Of a DNA stretch of 64,000 nucleotides, positions 24,149 to 34,635 are shown piece by piece (within the stretch, counting starts at the first letter, position 1; every line of letters begins with the position of its first letter). Made by a program: the position numbers and the translations under genes. A model generated the notes under the pieces. It was not told the origin of the DNA. It made no database searches and was given only the letters and a program-made list of their open reading frames with translations. This stretch comes from Zea mays (lineage: Eukaryota; Streptophyta; Magnoliopsida; Poales; Poaceae). The DNA lies in NCBI RefSeq assembly GCF_902167145.1, contig NC_050098.1, positions 116,102,207 through 116,166,206 on the forward strand, written 5' to 3'.

Positions 24149-24819
24149 TGTTGGGGACTTGTTCTCAAATGCTATGAATTAAGAACAAGGCAACACAAAA
24201 AGAGGTTAATGGTTAATGCTCTTCGTCCTTCGAAGCATTATTTCCCTTAGGATATAACGATCTTCGGACAAAGGTCATGAAGGACATACCTTCATCATCA
24301 CAGTATACATTAATGAAAGAAGAAGCGTATGAAACATGAGAAATAACATGAACAATTATATATTATTGTTAGCTCATTTCTATTTTATTATCATGGAAAA
24401 ATAGAAATGATATTAAATTACAAATGTACCTTTGGCTTGAAAGAAGGTAAAAGTACAAGCGTGACGCAAAAGCAAATGGCTAGTCAGCGTGAACAGTACG
24501 GGAGCACTGTTCATCTATTTATAGGCACGGGACACAGCCCATGTAAAATTACATCCATGCCCTTTACATTTGCTAGTAACTCTATAGTGATCCATCAAGG
24601 TCTAAATAGTCTTTTCCCTTTTAAGTCAGTTCCCCTTTTCTGCTATCCTGCCGAAGCTTCCTTGCGCGTAGCTTCGGCCCTGCGTCAACCTTCGTATTCT
24701 TTGTGTTTCTTGCATTGTGGTTCTGATTTGAGTCCGAAGGTACCTGTTCATGTATTATACTCCAGAAACACTGTTAAATCATGTTTTTGAGGACCTTCGG
24801 AAGACGAAGGCCCCCAACA
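24149..24819 (-). repeat. 5' LTR of element G (671 bp)
   Basis: Paired with 17413-18083. The minus-strand TATA (CTATAAATAG, 24515-24524) is followed by an inverted repeat with arms GAACAGTGC and GTACTGTTC, where transcription would start. Confidence 0.9.
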
Positions 24820-27114
24820 GATATGATAGGGGAAGTTTTAAAGAAATTTGAGATATATCTCCATCAGCTGACCCCGAACGCTATTGTCATGCTTAGCGTT
24901 TACATCTGGGCTCTTCGAAGCCAGGGGAAGAGTGCTAAAGCCAAAGGGTTTTGCTAGGTTCATGAACTTCATTATCAGACAAAGGCAAGGGCTGGTGGTC
25001 TGCATAAAAAATTTCAGATGCTACAATTTTGCATACCGAAAGGATACGAAGGCCCCCGAGATAGGCTATCGGACCAAGTGGCCCACTAGCTGGACAAGTG
25101 AATGGTTTTACATGAAGGCTGATGAGAAGAAGAGGGAGAAGCTCATGAGCATGGTAATGAGTCCCTTGAAGCTGAACTTTGGCATGACTTGACCCTTGTG
25201 CAATATGCAGTTAGGGTCTCCTTGCCAACTGGCCGAAGTGGAATTTAGGGTCGTGTCTGAGCACATTAGCACTAGAGACTTAGTGCAAGAATATTTAGCA
25301 AACAGAACATTCCCAACTTCTATTGGCTGGGGAATGCCAAAGAAGAAAGAAGAAGGGAAGAAATATGAGCTTGTTCGTCTGCATACCACTTCAATTTTCA
25401 GAAAAGGTTTAAAGAACCATGCACTGAATGGTTAGAATTGATAAAAACCATGTGCAACGAAATTCTTGGAAACTATACAAGAAAAGAAGATCAACTAATG
25501 ACTGCTGCGTTCGGCACCCGGCCAAAATGAAGGCTGAACCACGTAATGGATGCTCTTAACTTTGAGTACCCTGACTACGAAAGGCTTGATGAAGGGGCTG
25601 GAGGAGTCAAGAGGAAAAGGGTTGTCAGTATTCTGAGTAGGCAAGCTATCCGTACTGTCAAGGAAGACCAAGAGACTTCGAAGGAGAGAAAAACTCTGCT
25701 AGAGCCAAAAGTATTGGCTCCTAAAAAAGAAGCTTGCCGAGAAATCCTCTGAGAAGACGAAGATGCAAGATGTGTTGAAGCAAACTGCAAGCCCTTCGTC
25801 TTCTACTGCGGAGGTCTCGGAAATATTGAAGGTAATGACTGAGCCTTTCCCATTCGCACCGCTAAGTCCTCTGGGATTGGAACTTACTACCTCTTACAGA
25901 AAAAGGAAATCTCTTCAGTTGCTGATGGGACAGACGGGGGGCTAGAAGAAACGAAGCATGATGAATATACTGGAAGCCATTGAACAGACCTCGCCCCCAG
26001 CCTCGGCAGACAAAGCTGCTAAATCGACTGATGTCGAAAATACCATTACAGCCGAAGACGAAAATATCACAACCACTCTGTTCGAAATTGACAGACTTAT
26101 ATCAGACGCAGGAAGAGAATTGAAGAAACCACTTCAGAAGGAGTGAATTTTGACCTACGGCACTTGGGCGTCCAACAGCTCTCCGAAGAGGATATATCAG
26201 AGCTAAGAGAATTTGCAATCTTCTGTGGCTACCAGTTGGGGTCAATGATCTTTGGTGGGGTCGATGAAGAAGTTGTGAGTTGCATCCGCCACCATGCCGG
26301 TGCTAAAATTATAAGCACCATGTCTAAGAGTATTGGATCCCGAAGCTCGAAAAGGACATCAGTTGCTACAGACGCCAACACATCATAGGGAGCTTATTTT
26401 ATTCTAACTTCAAAGTAAGATCCTTTTTGCAAGTTACCGCTGATATCTCCGTGTTGACTTAGGTATTCTAACTTTGAGTTTATTTTTATAGAGTTTGTTA
26501 CTAAGCAAACCTATAAAAATGCAACAAGATGATGAAGACAGGAAAAACAAAGTTATTATCAAGAGTTTGGAAGATAAGATCAAGAAACTTAAAGATTCTC
26601 TAAAAGAAAAAGATGAGTTACTGTGTTCAGCCGAAGGATCGCTTGCCGAAGCGCAAGCTCAGAATAAGAAATTGAGCAAAGAGCTGACAGAGGCTCAGAC
26701 ACTTTTGGAAGAAAACTCCAGCTGATTCAACCGTGAAACCGAAGCTTTGAACACGACACTCAAGGTTGAGGCTGAGAAGAACATGAAGCTCAGTGAAGCG
26801 CTGAGAACTCTTAAGGAGAGATGTTTTAATTTTGCAAGCCAATGCACCGCCCGATTAAGAAGTATATTCAATTCAGTTGGAGCTGCAACCGAGGAAGCTA
26901 GCCTCTATGTTGAAGATGTCCCCGTAGCACTCGAATGCGTCGAGAAAGAGGTTGATGTCCTCGACAATGTCATAACTAGCCATGGAGACTTCTGTGCGCT
27001 AGTGGCTTCTCGTGGTACGGCTGCCACTTTCATAAAAGTCGGGTGTAATCACGCAAGGGATGTCAACAGGCCAAATTTCAGCCTTTCATCATCGGACCTG
27101 GTTGATATTTGAGC

Positions 27115-28285
27115 CGAAGCCCGAAGCATAGGCAACATGTTCATCACTCAAATCTGGGCTAAGGGCGACCGCGCGTTGGCTGGAAACGAAGCCCGAAACC
27201 TACTTAACAAAGTATAGCTCTTTACCTTTATTCTTTACTTTAAAATTTTCCTTACCAGATTCCTCATTACCCTTTTCTTCATCATTCTTCAGGGTGATGG
27301 TGCCGAAGGTTAGTGAACCGAAGTTAGGTCTAAAGCTTTGAAGAAGACTTTTGAGGATTACCCTTGATATCTGTAGAAACACTTTGGAAATTCTTTTGCG
27401 CAAGAAGTGTATTATTTGATGAAGGATTGTAATTGAATGTGAATAGAATTGTAAATATTTGTAAATACTTTGTAATGCTTTTTTACCTTTGATTCGTGTG
27501 CCGACTGCTTTGTTGTGGATGAAACCAATGCTTCATAGCTTTTGAGCCGAAGGCAAAAACACCTTCCATTCTTTTCGTTCATATCAAAGCACCTCTTTGA
27601 GTAAAATCAATGATCGGGTCTCATAAACAACGAAATTTCATTTGAGACGAAACATCTTCGTATATATGAAACATTTTCTCATTGAATGCAGAAGTCCTCT
27701 CTTTTCCTGTTAATGCTTTGTGTTTTATGTCATGATGATGAATCTACGGATGCCTAATGTATGTTTGTATGAATGCAAAAGATGATGTGATGAAGTATGC
27801 AGATGTATGATGAAGGTAAAAAACATGCAAATACACATCCAGACTCTGCATCCCCTTAGGAACGACTTTGAAGTCTCTTCACCTTTTACTTAGGTGGTTA
27901 TTCAGCTCTGCATTCCCTTGGGAACGACTTTGGAGCTAAGCTCTGCATCCCCTTAGGAACGACTTTGGAGCTTCTTCACCTTTTACTTAGGTGGCATTTA
28001 AGCTCTGCATTCCCTTAGGAATGACTTTGGAGCTTCTTCACCTTTCACTTAGGTGGCATTCTAGCTCTGCATCCCCTTAGGGACGACTTTGGAGCTTCTT
28101 CATACTTTTTTACACTCGATGGTGTAATCCCAGATCCTTACATTTTAAATGTGGGGGAATTTGGCCCTTGTATTGCATAGGGTGCTCAAAAAGTTAAAAA
28201 TTACAACCTATGGCCCGTTAAAAACCTTTCTCCCCTCTTGAAAGGAAAAGGGTGCCATAGGGAAAAAATAAGAAAATTACAAGAT
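27115..28285. repeat. Non-coding spacer with tandem repeats between the convergent genes of element F
   Basis: The array at about 27844-28100 has four to five diverged units of about 62 bp, each with CTCTGCATCCCCTTAGGAAC, GACTTTGGAGCTTCTTCACC and TTTTACTTAGGTGGCATT. It lies between the end of the opposite-strand gene and the integrase 3' end. The remainder is AT-rich with no gene. Confidence 0.78.
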
Positions 28286-29500
28286 TTACACATAATATCT
28301 CTGGAGTTCATCTGCATTTCGTGACCTTGGAATGTCGTTTCCATCAATGTCTTTCAGCCTGTACGACCCCGGACTTGATGAAGACACCACCAAGAAAGGA
28401 CCTTCCCATTTGAGCTGAAGTTTTCCCACTGTATCTGGGTTGGTCACTCTGCAAAGTACCAAGTGTCCTGGTTTGATGTTTTCCAGTCTTACATTCCGAT
28501 CACGCCATTTAACTGTTTCAGCTTGATACTTATTGATGTGATCTATCGCTTGGAGCCTGGTCCCTTCTATGGTGTTTTTTGTTATTTTGCAATCCTCTTT
28601 GTCTTCTGTCGAAGCTAGGATCCTTATTGAACACGTTGTTCCTTCTCTCGGTGTTATTGCTTCGTCGCCAAACAGAAGCTTGAACGGGGTAAATCCTGTT
28701 AACCTTGAGACAACAGTGTTGTGGTTCCATACCACTTTTATCAACTCGTCTGGCCACTTTCCTCTGGGTTGATTGAATACTGACTTCATTATCCCTGTTA
28801 TTATGATTCCATTGGCCCGTTCTACCAGTCCATTTGATTCTAGATGTCTCACTGATGCAAAATGTAATTTTGTACCGATTTGGTCACAAAAAGCTTTGAA
28901 TGTTTCAGCATCAAACTGAGTTCCATTATCAACTGTGATAGCCTTCGGCACACCAAAGCGACAAATAATATTTTGCCAGAAAAACGTTTGGACCGTGACC
29001 GAAGTGATTATAGCTAGAGGTTTAGCTTCAATCCACTTTGAGAAATATTTCACTGCTACTACAACATATTTTAAATTTCCTTGCGCTGGTGGAAGTGGGC
29101 CTAACAAATCTAGACCCCACCTTTGCAATGGCCAGGTGGGCTGGATTAGCTGGGTTAGAGACGAACGTTGTTTTTTTATCTCTAGCACACTTCTGGCAGC
29201 TTTCACATTTTTGAACTAAATCCGCTGCATCTGAAGCTGCCTTCGGTTAATAAAATCCTTGTCTGAAAACCTTTCCATGTAAAGGCTTGAACCTAATTTG
29301 AGCTCTGCGCCGTCCTGTATGTATCTCCTTCATTAGCTCCTGACCTTAGGTTCTAGACAAACACTTCAGTAATGAAGAGCAGACTCCTTGTTTATACAAT
29401 TCTCCCTCTATGTTTACATAGGGCCTTGTTGTAGCTTCCATTCTTTTGTTATAAGCTTCATCATCCGAAAGACAATTGCCTTGCAGGAAAGATATAATCT
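28286..29500 (-). pseudogene. Integrase of element F (Tat-type), 3' piece of pol
   Basis: After the insertion of B, pol resumes at 29500. It contains the zinc-binding tail KCESCQKCARDKK, then a frameshift in an A-run near 29175. The catalytic core follows: WGLDLLGPLP, TVDNGTQF and SNGLVERANG. The D(35)E spacing is exact between VDN and VER, so all three catalytic residues are present. The C-terminal part (WRDRNVRLENIKPGHLVLC, GKLQLKWEGPFLV, SYRLKDIDG) is the GPF/Y-type module of Tat elements, with no chromodomain. A stop is present upstream in the 29200-29260 stretch. The core frame (306 codons) is open, but the gene is split from the rest of pol by B. Confidence 0.88.
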
Positions 29501-29504
29501 CAGT

Positions 29505-30146
29505 TGTTGGGGACTTGTTCTCAAGTGCTATGAGTTAAGAACAAGGCAACATAGAAAATGTTAATCGTTAAAGTCCTTCGTCCTTCGAAGCATTATTTCC
29601 CTTAGGATATAATGGTTTATGGACGAAGGTTATGAAGGACGTACCTTCATAAATTCATTAAACAATGACGAAGGATGAAATATAAAGAATATAAAAGACA
29701 ACATGAACAATTATATATTATTATCAGGCATAAACAGAAATATCATTGAATTACAAGTATACCTTCAATTGGAAGGAGATGACAGTACAAGCGTGACGCA
29801 AAAAGCGAATGCCAAGTCAGCGTGAACAGTACGGGAGTACTGTTCACCTATTTATAGGCACGGGACGCAGCCCGTGCAAAATTACATTAATGCCCTTTAC
29901 ACTCGATAATAATTCTATAGTAATCTTTCAAGGTCTAAATAGCCTTTTCATCTTTAAGTCGGTTTCACCTGCTGCTGTCACGCCGAAGCTTTCCTGCTTA
30001 CACCTTCGGCGCTTCACCAACCTTCGTATTATTCTGGTCTACTGTGATGCCTGACTTGAGTCCGAAGATACCTGTTCACACATTATACTCCAGAAGCACT
30101 ATTAAACCTGTTTTTGAGGACCTTCGGATGCCAAAGGTTCCCAACA
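29505..30146 (-). repeat. 3' LTR of element B (642 bp)
   Basis: TGTTGGGGACTTG to GGTTCCCAACA. The polypurine tract (complement of GTAGCCCCTCGCAA) follows at 30147-30160. It contains a perfect inverted repeat (29822-29847) beside a minus-strand TATA (29848-29857). Confidence 0.93.
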
Positions 30147-30303
30147 GTAGCCCCTCGCAATATTAATTTGTTCAAAATAATAAATTTAGATTGCGACCTG
30201 GACGAAGGCTTTACGCCGAAGGTCCGAAAAAACACCTTCCCTTTGCTAGAATAGCAACATTCACTGACAAGCGGGGTCTTTCAATTTTTCAACGTACTTG
30301 GCG

Positions 30304-30310
30304 TATAAAT
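30304..30310 (+). promoter_or_regulatory. TATA box of the opposite-strand gene, element B
   Basis: TATAAAT in GGCGTATAAATAC, 150 bases before ATG 30454. The upstream block (AAAACACCTTCCCTTTGCTA, then AGAATAGCAACA) is shared with G and A, which suggests a conserved promoter. Confidence 0.6.
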
Positions 30311-30453
30311 ACGGCCATACCGCAAACGCATTTGGCACGCTCTCTGGCCAACTGCTCCCGCTCACTCAATTTTTAGCTCTTGTGCACTACGATTTGCTAA
30401 GCTTTTAGTTTTGAAGCTTCGGCTTTGAAAATAGTTTTTTAGTGTCTCCGAAG

Positions 30454-33400
30454 ATGTCCGAAGATAAGAAGACTGCTGCTGAGACGAAGCTGAGTCTCGA
30501 CGAAGAGAAAAATTTGGGGTTTCTTATAGCGATGTCAAAGACCAACACAGAAAAAATCACCAAGGAGATTCTGGAAGGTTTGTCTGAGGATACTGGTGAC
30601 AGTGACAGCTATGATGTGGACAGTGGTGGTGAAGACTCCGAAGATCGTCCATGGCGACCAAGCCATTCAGTTTATGGTAAATCAACTATCAAAGAGAATC
30701 ATCTTATCAACATGAGAGGAAGGTATTTTCGGGATTTGTCCATTGTGAGGGCCGACGAAGGGGAAAAAACTTGCCCACACCCTGAAGAGAATGAAGTCAT
30801 AGTGTACCGAAGCTTTTTGAAAGCTGGACTGCGATTTCCTTTGAGCAGCTTCGTTGTGGAGGTGCTGAAAATATTCGAAATCTATCTCCATCAACTTACC
30901 CCCGAGGCAATTATAAAGCTGAATATCTTCGTGTGGGCCGTGAGAAGCCAAGGTCTGAAGCCTGACGCAAAAAGCTTTTGCAATATACATGAATTATCAT
31001 ATGAAACAAAACCTTGGGGTAAGGAACAGTATCACAACAATTTTGGCTGCTACAGTTTCGTTTCTCGGTCCGGGTCAAGCTGCCCCGTGCCAACCTTTCG
31101 GAAGAGATGGCCCGGAGACTGGATGACAGAATGGTTCTATGTGAAGAATGATCTGACAATACGAGAAGATATCAAAGGTATAATTATGCGCCCTATTTGG
31201 CAAAGCTTTGACCTTCGGAGGCCGAAGGTTGAAATGAATGAAGCTGCCGAAGAATGCCAGAGGGCCTTCGGCGCAGTCTGTTCTTTTATTGGAACGAGAG
31301 ACTTAGTACAAGAGCATATTGCCTTCAGGGTATGGCCGCTCGTGGAGAAATGGGAAATGCCACAAGAAACCGTAAAAGAGGCCGACGAAGGTGGACTTAT
31401 CAGGTTGAAGTACACTTTTAAATTTGGAGATAAATTCGTTGAGCCAGATGATGACTGGTTAAAAAGTATTGAAAATTTAAGTGATGAACTGCTTGGGGCT
31501 TATTCGAAGGCCGAAGACACTGCAATGTCAGCAGCCTTCGGAGGCCGAAAAAAGAAGAGGCTGAATCGAGTATTTGATGCAATCGGGTTTGTCTATCCTG
31601 ATTATTGCTATCCCATTCGAAGGCAGAAGAGAAAAAACACAACCTCTGCAAAAGAAGAAGCTGCAATTGCTCCTAGCGAGCCAGAACCGAAAAGAAAGAA
31701 GATAAAGGTCCTCACACATCGGCCGCGCTATATTGAACCAGCTTCGGTGCCCGAGTTTACCGGAGAAACTTCTTCGGCCACCGAAGCTGAAAAACCAACC
31801 GAGCCAACTTTGCTGCCAGAAGTCGCAGAAACGGCCGAAGTGCCAACAAAGATAGAATTGGAACAATCAAAGATTTTGTTATCAGAAACGAAAGAGAAGG
31901 CCGAAGCGCCGTCCACAGAAAAAATGGAAGAGGTAAAGGAAGCAACTGAGGTCTCCAAAACATCAGAAGTTTTGAGTCCTGCAGCAAACATTGAGATAGT
32001 AAAAAATCAAAAAGTGCCAGCAGTGACTCCGAAAAGAAAGAGAATGGCTAATGTGCTAGATGTACTGGAAACGATCAAATCTTCAAGCACACCTCCGAAG
32101 AAGGCTGCTGTCATTCCTGAAACAACAACTGAAATTTCTGGTTCTAAAGCTCCAGAGCAAGAGACTGAAGCCGAAGCTGGGCCCTCAGAGCCCGCAAAGA
32201 TAAAACCCTTGGAAAGTGAGGCGGAAAAAATAACAAAGCCAACTTTTGTTGAAGAAACCTGTGTTATTGCCCCCGAAGCATCCCCCAAAGTTCGTGATTA
32301 TATTGTTCGTCATGCTTCGGGGAAAAAACTATCAGAAAAAGAAGAGCAAGAGGCCCAGCACTACGCCCAAAAACTGAAATATCCAAAGGGGGCGTTAATA
32401 TTCAATGGCAGTGGAGAAGAAGACTTCTTGTATTGTCTTCCCGACAGCAAGGAGATTTCTGTCTGTCGGGAGATGAGCAAGAGCTTCAGATTTCCAACTT
32501 TAGAAGACGGGCTCTCGGTGCTGTCGAAGAACGATCTGGCCGACAGCCTGGCCTACAATAGTTTAAAGGTGCGACAAATGAAATCCTTGTATTTTTTGTT
32601 GAGTCCAAAATTTTTCGTTTGTTTAAACCTATTGACGCACACATATTTCTCTTTGCAGGGCCTGATACTTAGCAATGCCCTCAGGGCACAGAAAGATGCT
32701 GAAGACGGAGGGTGTTCTATAGCCCTGAGCAACCTTCGTTCCGAAGTTATTGAACTGAGGAACGAAGGTCTTGAAAAAGATAAAATATTACACTCATTGA
32801 TAAATAAAATAAAGGAAGACGAAGCTGCTTTTAAAGGTCAAGCTGAAGCTCAGAAGCGCGAAATTGAAGATCTTCGGAAACAACTGGCCAGAGCTAAGGA
32901 AGAACGCATACTTGAAGAAACAAAGCGAGAACTCAGCGACCAATGGGCCGATCACCTAGAAATAATTGTTGAAGAGCTTCGTTCGTCCAGAAAGAGATGC
33001 TATAACAAATCTATAGAGTGTGTTAAGAAGTTAAAAGCTAGCTTCGCCAGGGTCGGCGCCTTCTCAAGCGAAGAAAACTTTACGAGAGGCAATCCCGAAG
33101 GTCCCATCGAATGGATCGACCACGAAGCTGAGGCCTTCGAAGAAATTTTAAATAGCCGAGGAGATATATGTGCCTTCTCTGGTGCCAGAGGGATTGCCAC
33201 TATCTTAGAGAAGAAGGGCTGCGAACATGTAAAAATTTTAGCACAATCCAAAGCTGCTTTGTCCTTTGAAGATGCAAGAGATCCTTCGGCCGAAGCTAGT
33301 ATAATTGGTGGAAAATTTTTTACCGATATCTGGGATAATGGTGGCCGAGAAATGGCCGGAGAAATTATTCGAAGAAGTGAAAAGGGCATTCACGATGCTA

Positions 33401-33681
33401 GAGAAGTAGCTGAGGCTGCTGAAAAGAGCGCAGAGGCCGAAGGTCAATTAGGTATTAACTAATAGTTTTTATTGTGTTGTAATCTTAGGCTTTAAGATTT
33501 GTTTGCGATTTGTAATAGCAATGTAGCCGTATCCTGTCTTACTTCAGATCCTACTAAAGCGTCTTCGGGCCCTCAGCCGAAGGGAGACGGCGAAATTAAA
33601 AAGATGGCTGAAGATATTATGGACGAAGTCGTCAATCGGCTCCTGGACGAGGCTGCAGAAGTCGTTTTGAGAGAAGATTAA
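30454..33681 (+). CDS. Opposite-strand spliced PF04195-like protein of element B (about 1013 residues)
   Basis: Start ATG 30454 (MSEDKKTAAETKLS); the longer open frame begins at a GTG and is rejected. Predicted exons are 30454-32568, 32659-33451 and 33548-33681. Intron 1 (90 bp) is in frame, so an unspliced form of the first two exons stays open. Intron 2 (96 bp) joins G to AT as an Asp codon and leads into PTKASSGPQPKGDGE. Domains: acidic block (about 45-70), PF04195-like region (about 110-240, VYRSFLKAGLRFPLSSFVVE to TFRKRWPGDW), CSFIGTRDLVQEHIAFRVWP, a basic nuclear-localisation-like patch (EPKRKKIKVL), an E/K/P-rich linker, and a coiled coil (about 720-830). It has no catalytic motif that I recognise. 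The gene converges on gag, and its promoter lies just inside the LTR. Its function is unknown; extra antisense ORFs are known in Tat elements. Confidence 0.8.
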
Positions 33682-34635
33682 GTATTTTTGCGAAAACTTC
33701 TGAAATGTAATATACTGTAACATTTTGTTACCCCAAATGTAATATACCTATTTTTGTTAGTCAATTCTTTACGATGCATGAAACTTTACACGTACCGCTT
33801 TTGAGTCTTTGACGAAAAAACACCTTCCCTTCTTTTCATGCTTCGTGAAGAAGAATTCTTCTTTGTCACAACAATATTCAATGTTCTGATGAATAATATC
33901 CAGGCTTCGTGAAAATATTTTCCGAAGCTATACTTCCGAAGATCAATGATGTATCTTTTTGTGACTATGATTTCTCCCTTTTTTCAAAGCGTTCTTCTGT
34001 AGATTGATAATGTGTCCACCTCTTGTGCCATGTGCAAAATGATGTATGATGCTTATGCTATGCGAAATGATGCGATGATGTTATGTTATGTGAGATGATG
34101 TTTATTCCGAAGATACATACGCATCCCTGCAATAAAACACAATCTTTTATAAGCCTCCCTTAGGAGCTTCTTCACCTTTTACTTCAGAGGAATCAGCGTT
34201 TATTTTTCGCTGTAAGCCTCCCTTAGGAGCTTCTTCGCCTTTTACTTTCAGCGGTATTCGCGTTGACTTTTCGCGCTTCGCCTTTTACTTAGGCGGTATC
34301 AGCGTTGACTTTTTGCTGTATGCTCTGCATTCCCTTTGGAACGACTTTGGAGCAGAAAACTTACACTGCGCTCCCTTTGGAACGACTTTTTGTGACTTCG
34401 GCAAACTTACTCTGCGTTCCTTAGAACGACTTTTTGTTGCTTCGAAGAATTTTCGATAGTTCGAAGGTCCTTTTTATTATCACAAGTCTTTAAACTTCAA
34501 TCAATTTAAGCCTATGAAGAAAACATATTTTTCTTGTAGGAATCAACGAAACTAATTACATGAAACCTAAACAATGTCCTTTATTACAGAAAATAAAACT
34601 GAATGAAAAAGATTGCTGTTAAGGTAGGATATTCG
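33682..34635. repeat. Non-coding spacer with tandem repeats between the convergent genes of element B
   Basis: At about 34150-34445, units containing GCCTCCCTTAGGAGCTTCTT, CACCTTTTACTT, CTGCATTCCCTTTGGAACGA and CTTTTTGTGACTTCGG recur. The motif GCGTTGACTTTTCGC appears several times. The rest (33700-34150) resembles the matching spacer of G and contains no gene. Confidence 0.75.

Larger units (their letters stand above)
17413..24819 (-). mobile_element. Element G: Tat-type gag-only LTR element with opposite-strand gene
   Basis: LTRs 17413-18083 and 24149-24819 are both 671 bp. The perfect TSD GATAT lies at 17408-17412 and 24820-24824. On the minus strand the order is LTR, primer site, gag, tandem repeats; the plus-strand gene runs toward gag from the other end. 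There is no protease, RT or integrase, and no space for one. Hand count gives about 17 LTR differences (2.5%), mostly transitions. Removing G rejoins the opposite-strand gene of F. Confidence 0.92.
16991..27114 (+). pseudogene. Opposite-strand PF04195-like gene of element F, split by element G and decayed
   Basis: The first part is 16991-17412: MARVRYTAWVSHEGD, an acidic stretch ESEEDD, then VFKSFLRAGLRFPHYDI. After G the gene resumes at 24825 with LKKFEIYLHQLTPNAIV, IWALRSQGK and KWPTSWTSEWFYMKAD. It continues through EFRVVSEHISTRDLVQEYLA, a lysine/proline-rich middle, and a C-terminal coiled coil near 26500-26850 (LEDKIKKLKDSLKEKDELL) to about 27114. The arrangement matches the intact gene of B, but sequence similarity is only partial, so this is a distinct and older lineage. 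Many stops and shifts are present. The name 'transposase' attached to this domain family is historical and does not imply a DDE enzyme; I see no catalytic motif. Confidence 0.72.

Noticed and set aside
27844..28100. CRISPR-like alternation of repeats and spacers
   Set aside because: Units are diverged and adjoining without unique spacers, in a plant retrotransposon.
29809..30054. Recurrent ORF inside Tat LTRs (also 1220-1534, 17821-18054, 24407-24790, 36532-36777)
   Set aside because: It lies fully within LTRs, covers the TATA box and hairpin, and varies in frame and end between copies. Its recurrence comes from LTR repetition.
30442..30453. Upstream start giving an N-terminal extension of the B opposite-strand protein
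   Set aside because: The codon at 30442 is GTG, not ATG. The ATG at 30454 matches the start context of G.
30454..33681. Calling the PF04195-like protein a transposase
   Set aside because: No DDE or other catalytic triad is visible, and its position inside an LTR element argues against a DNA transposon. The family name is historical.
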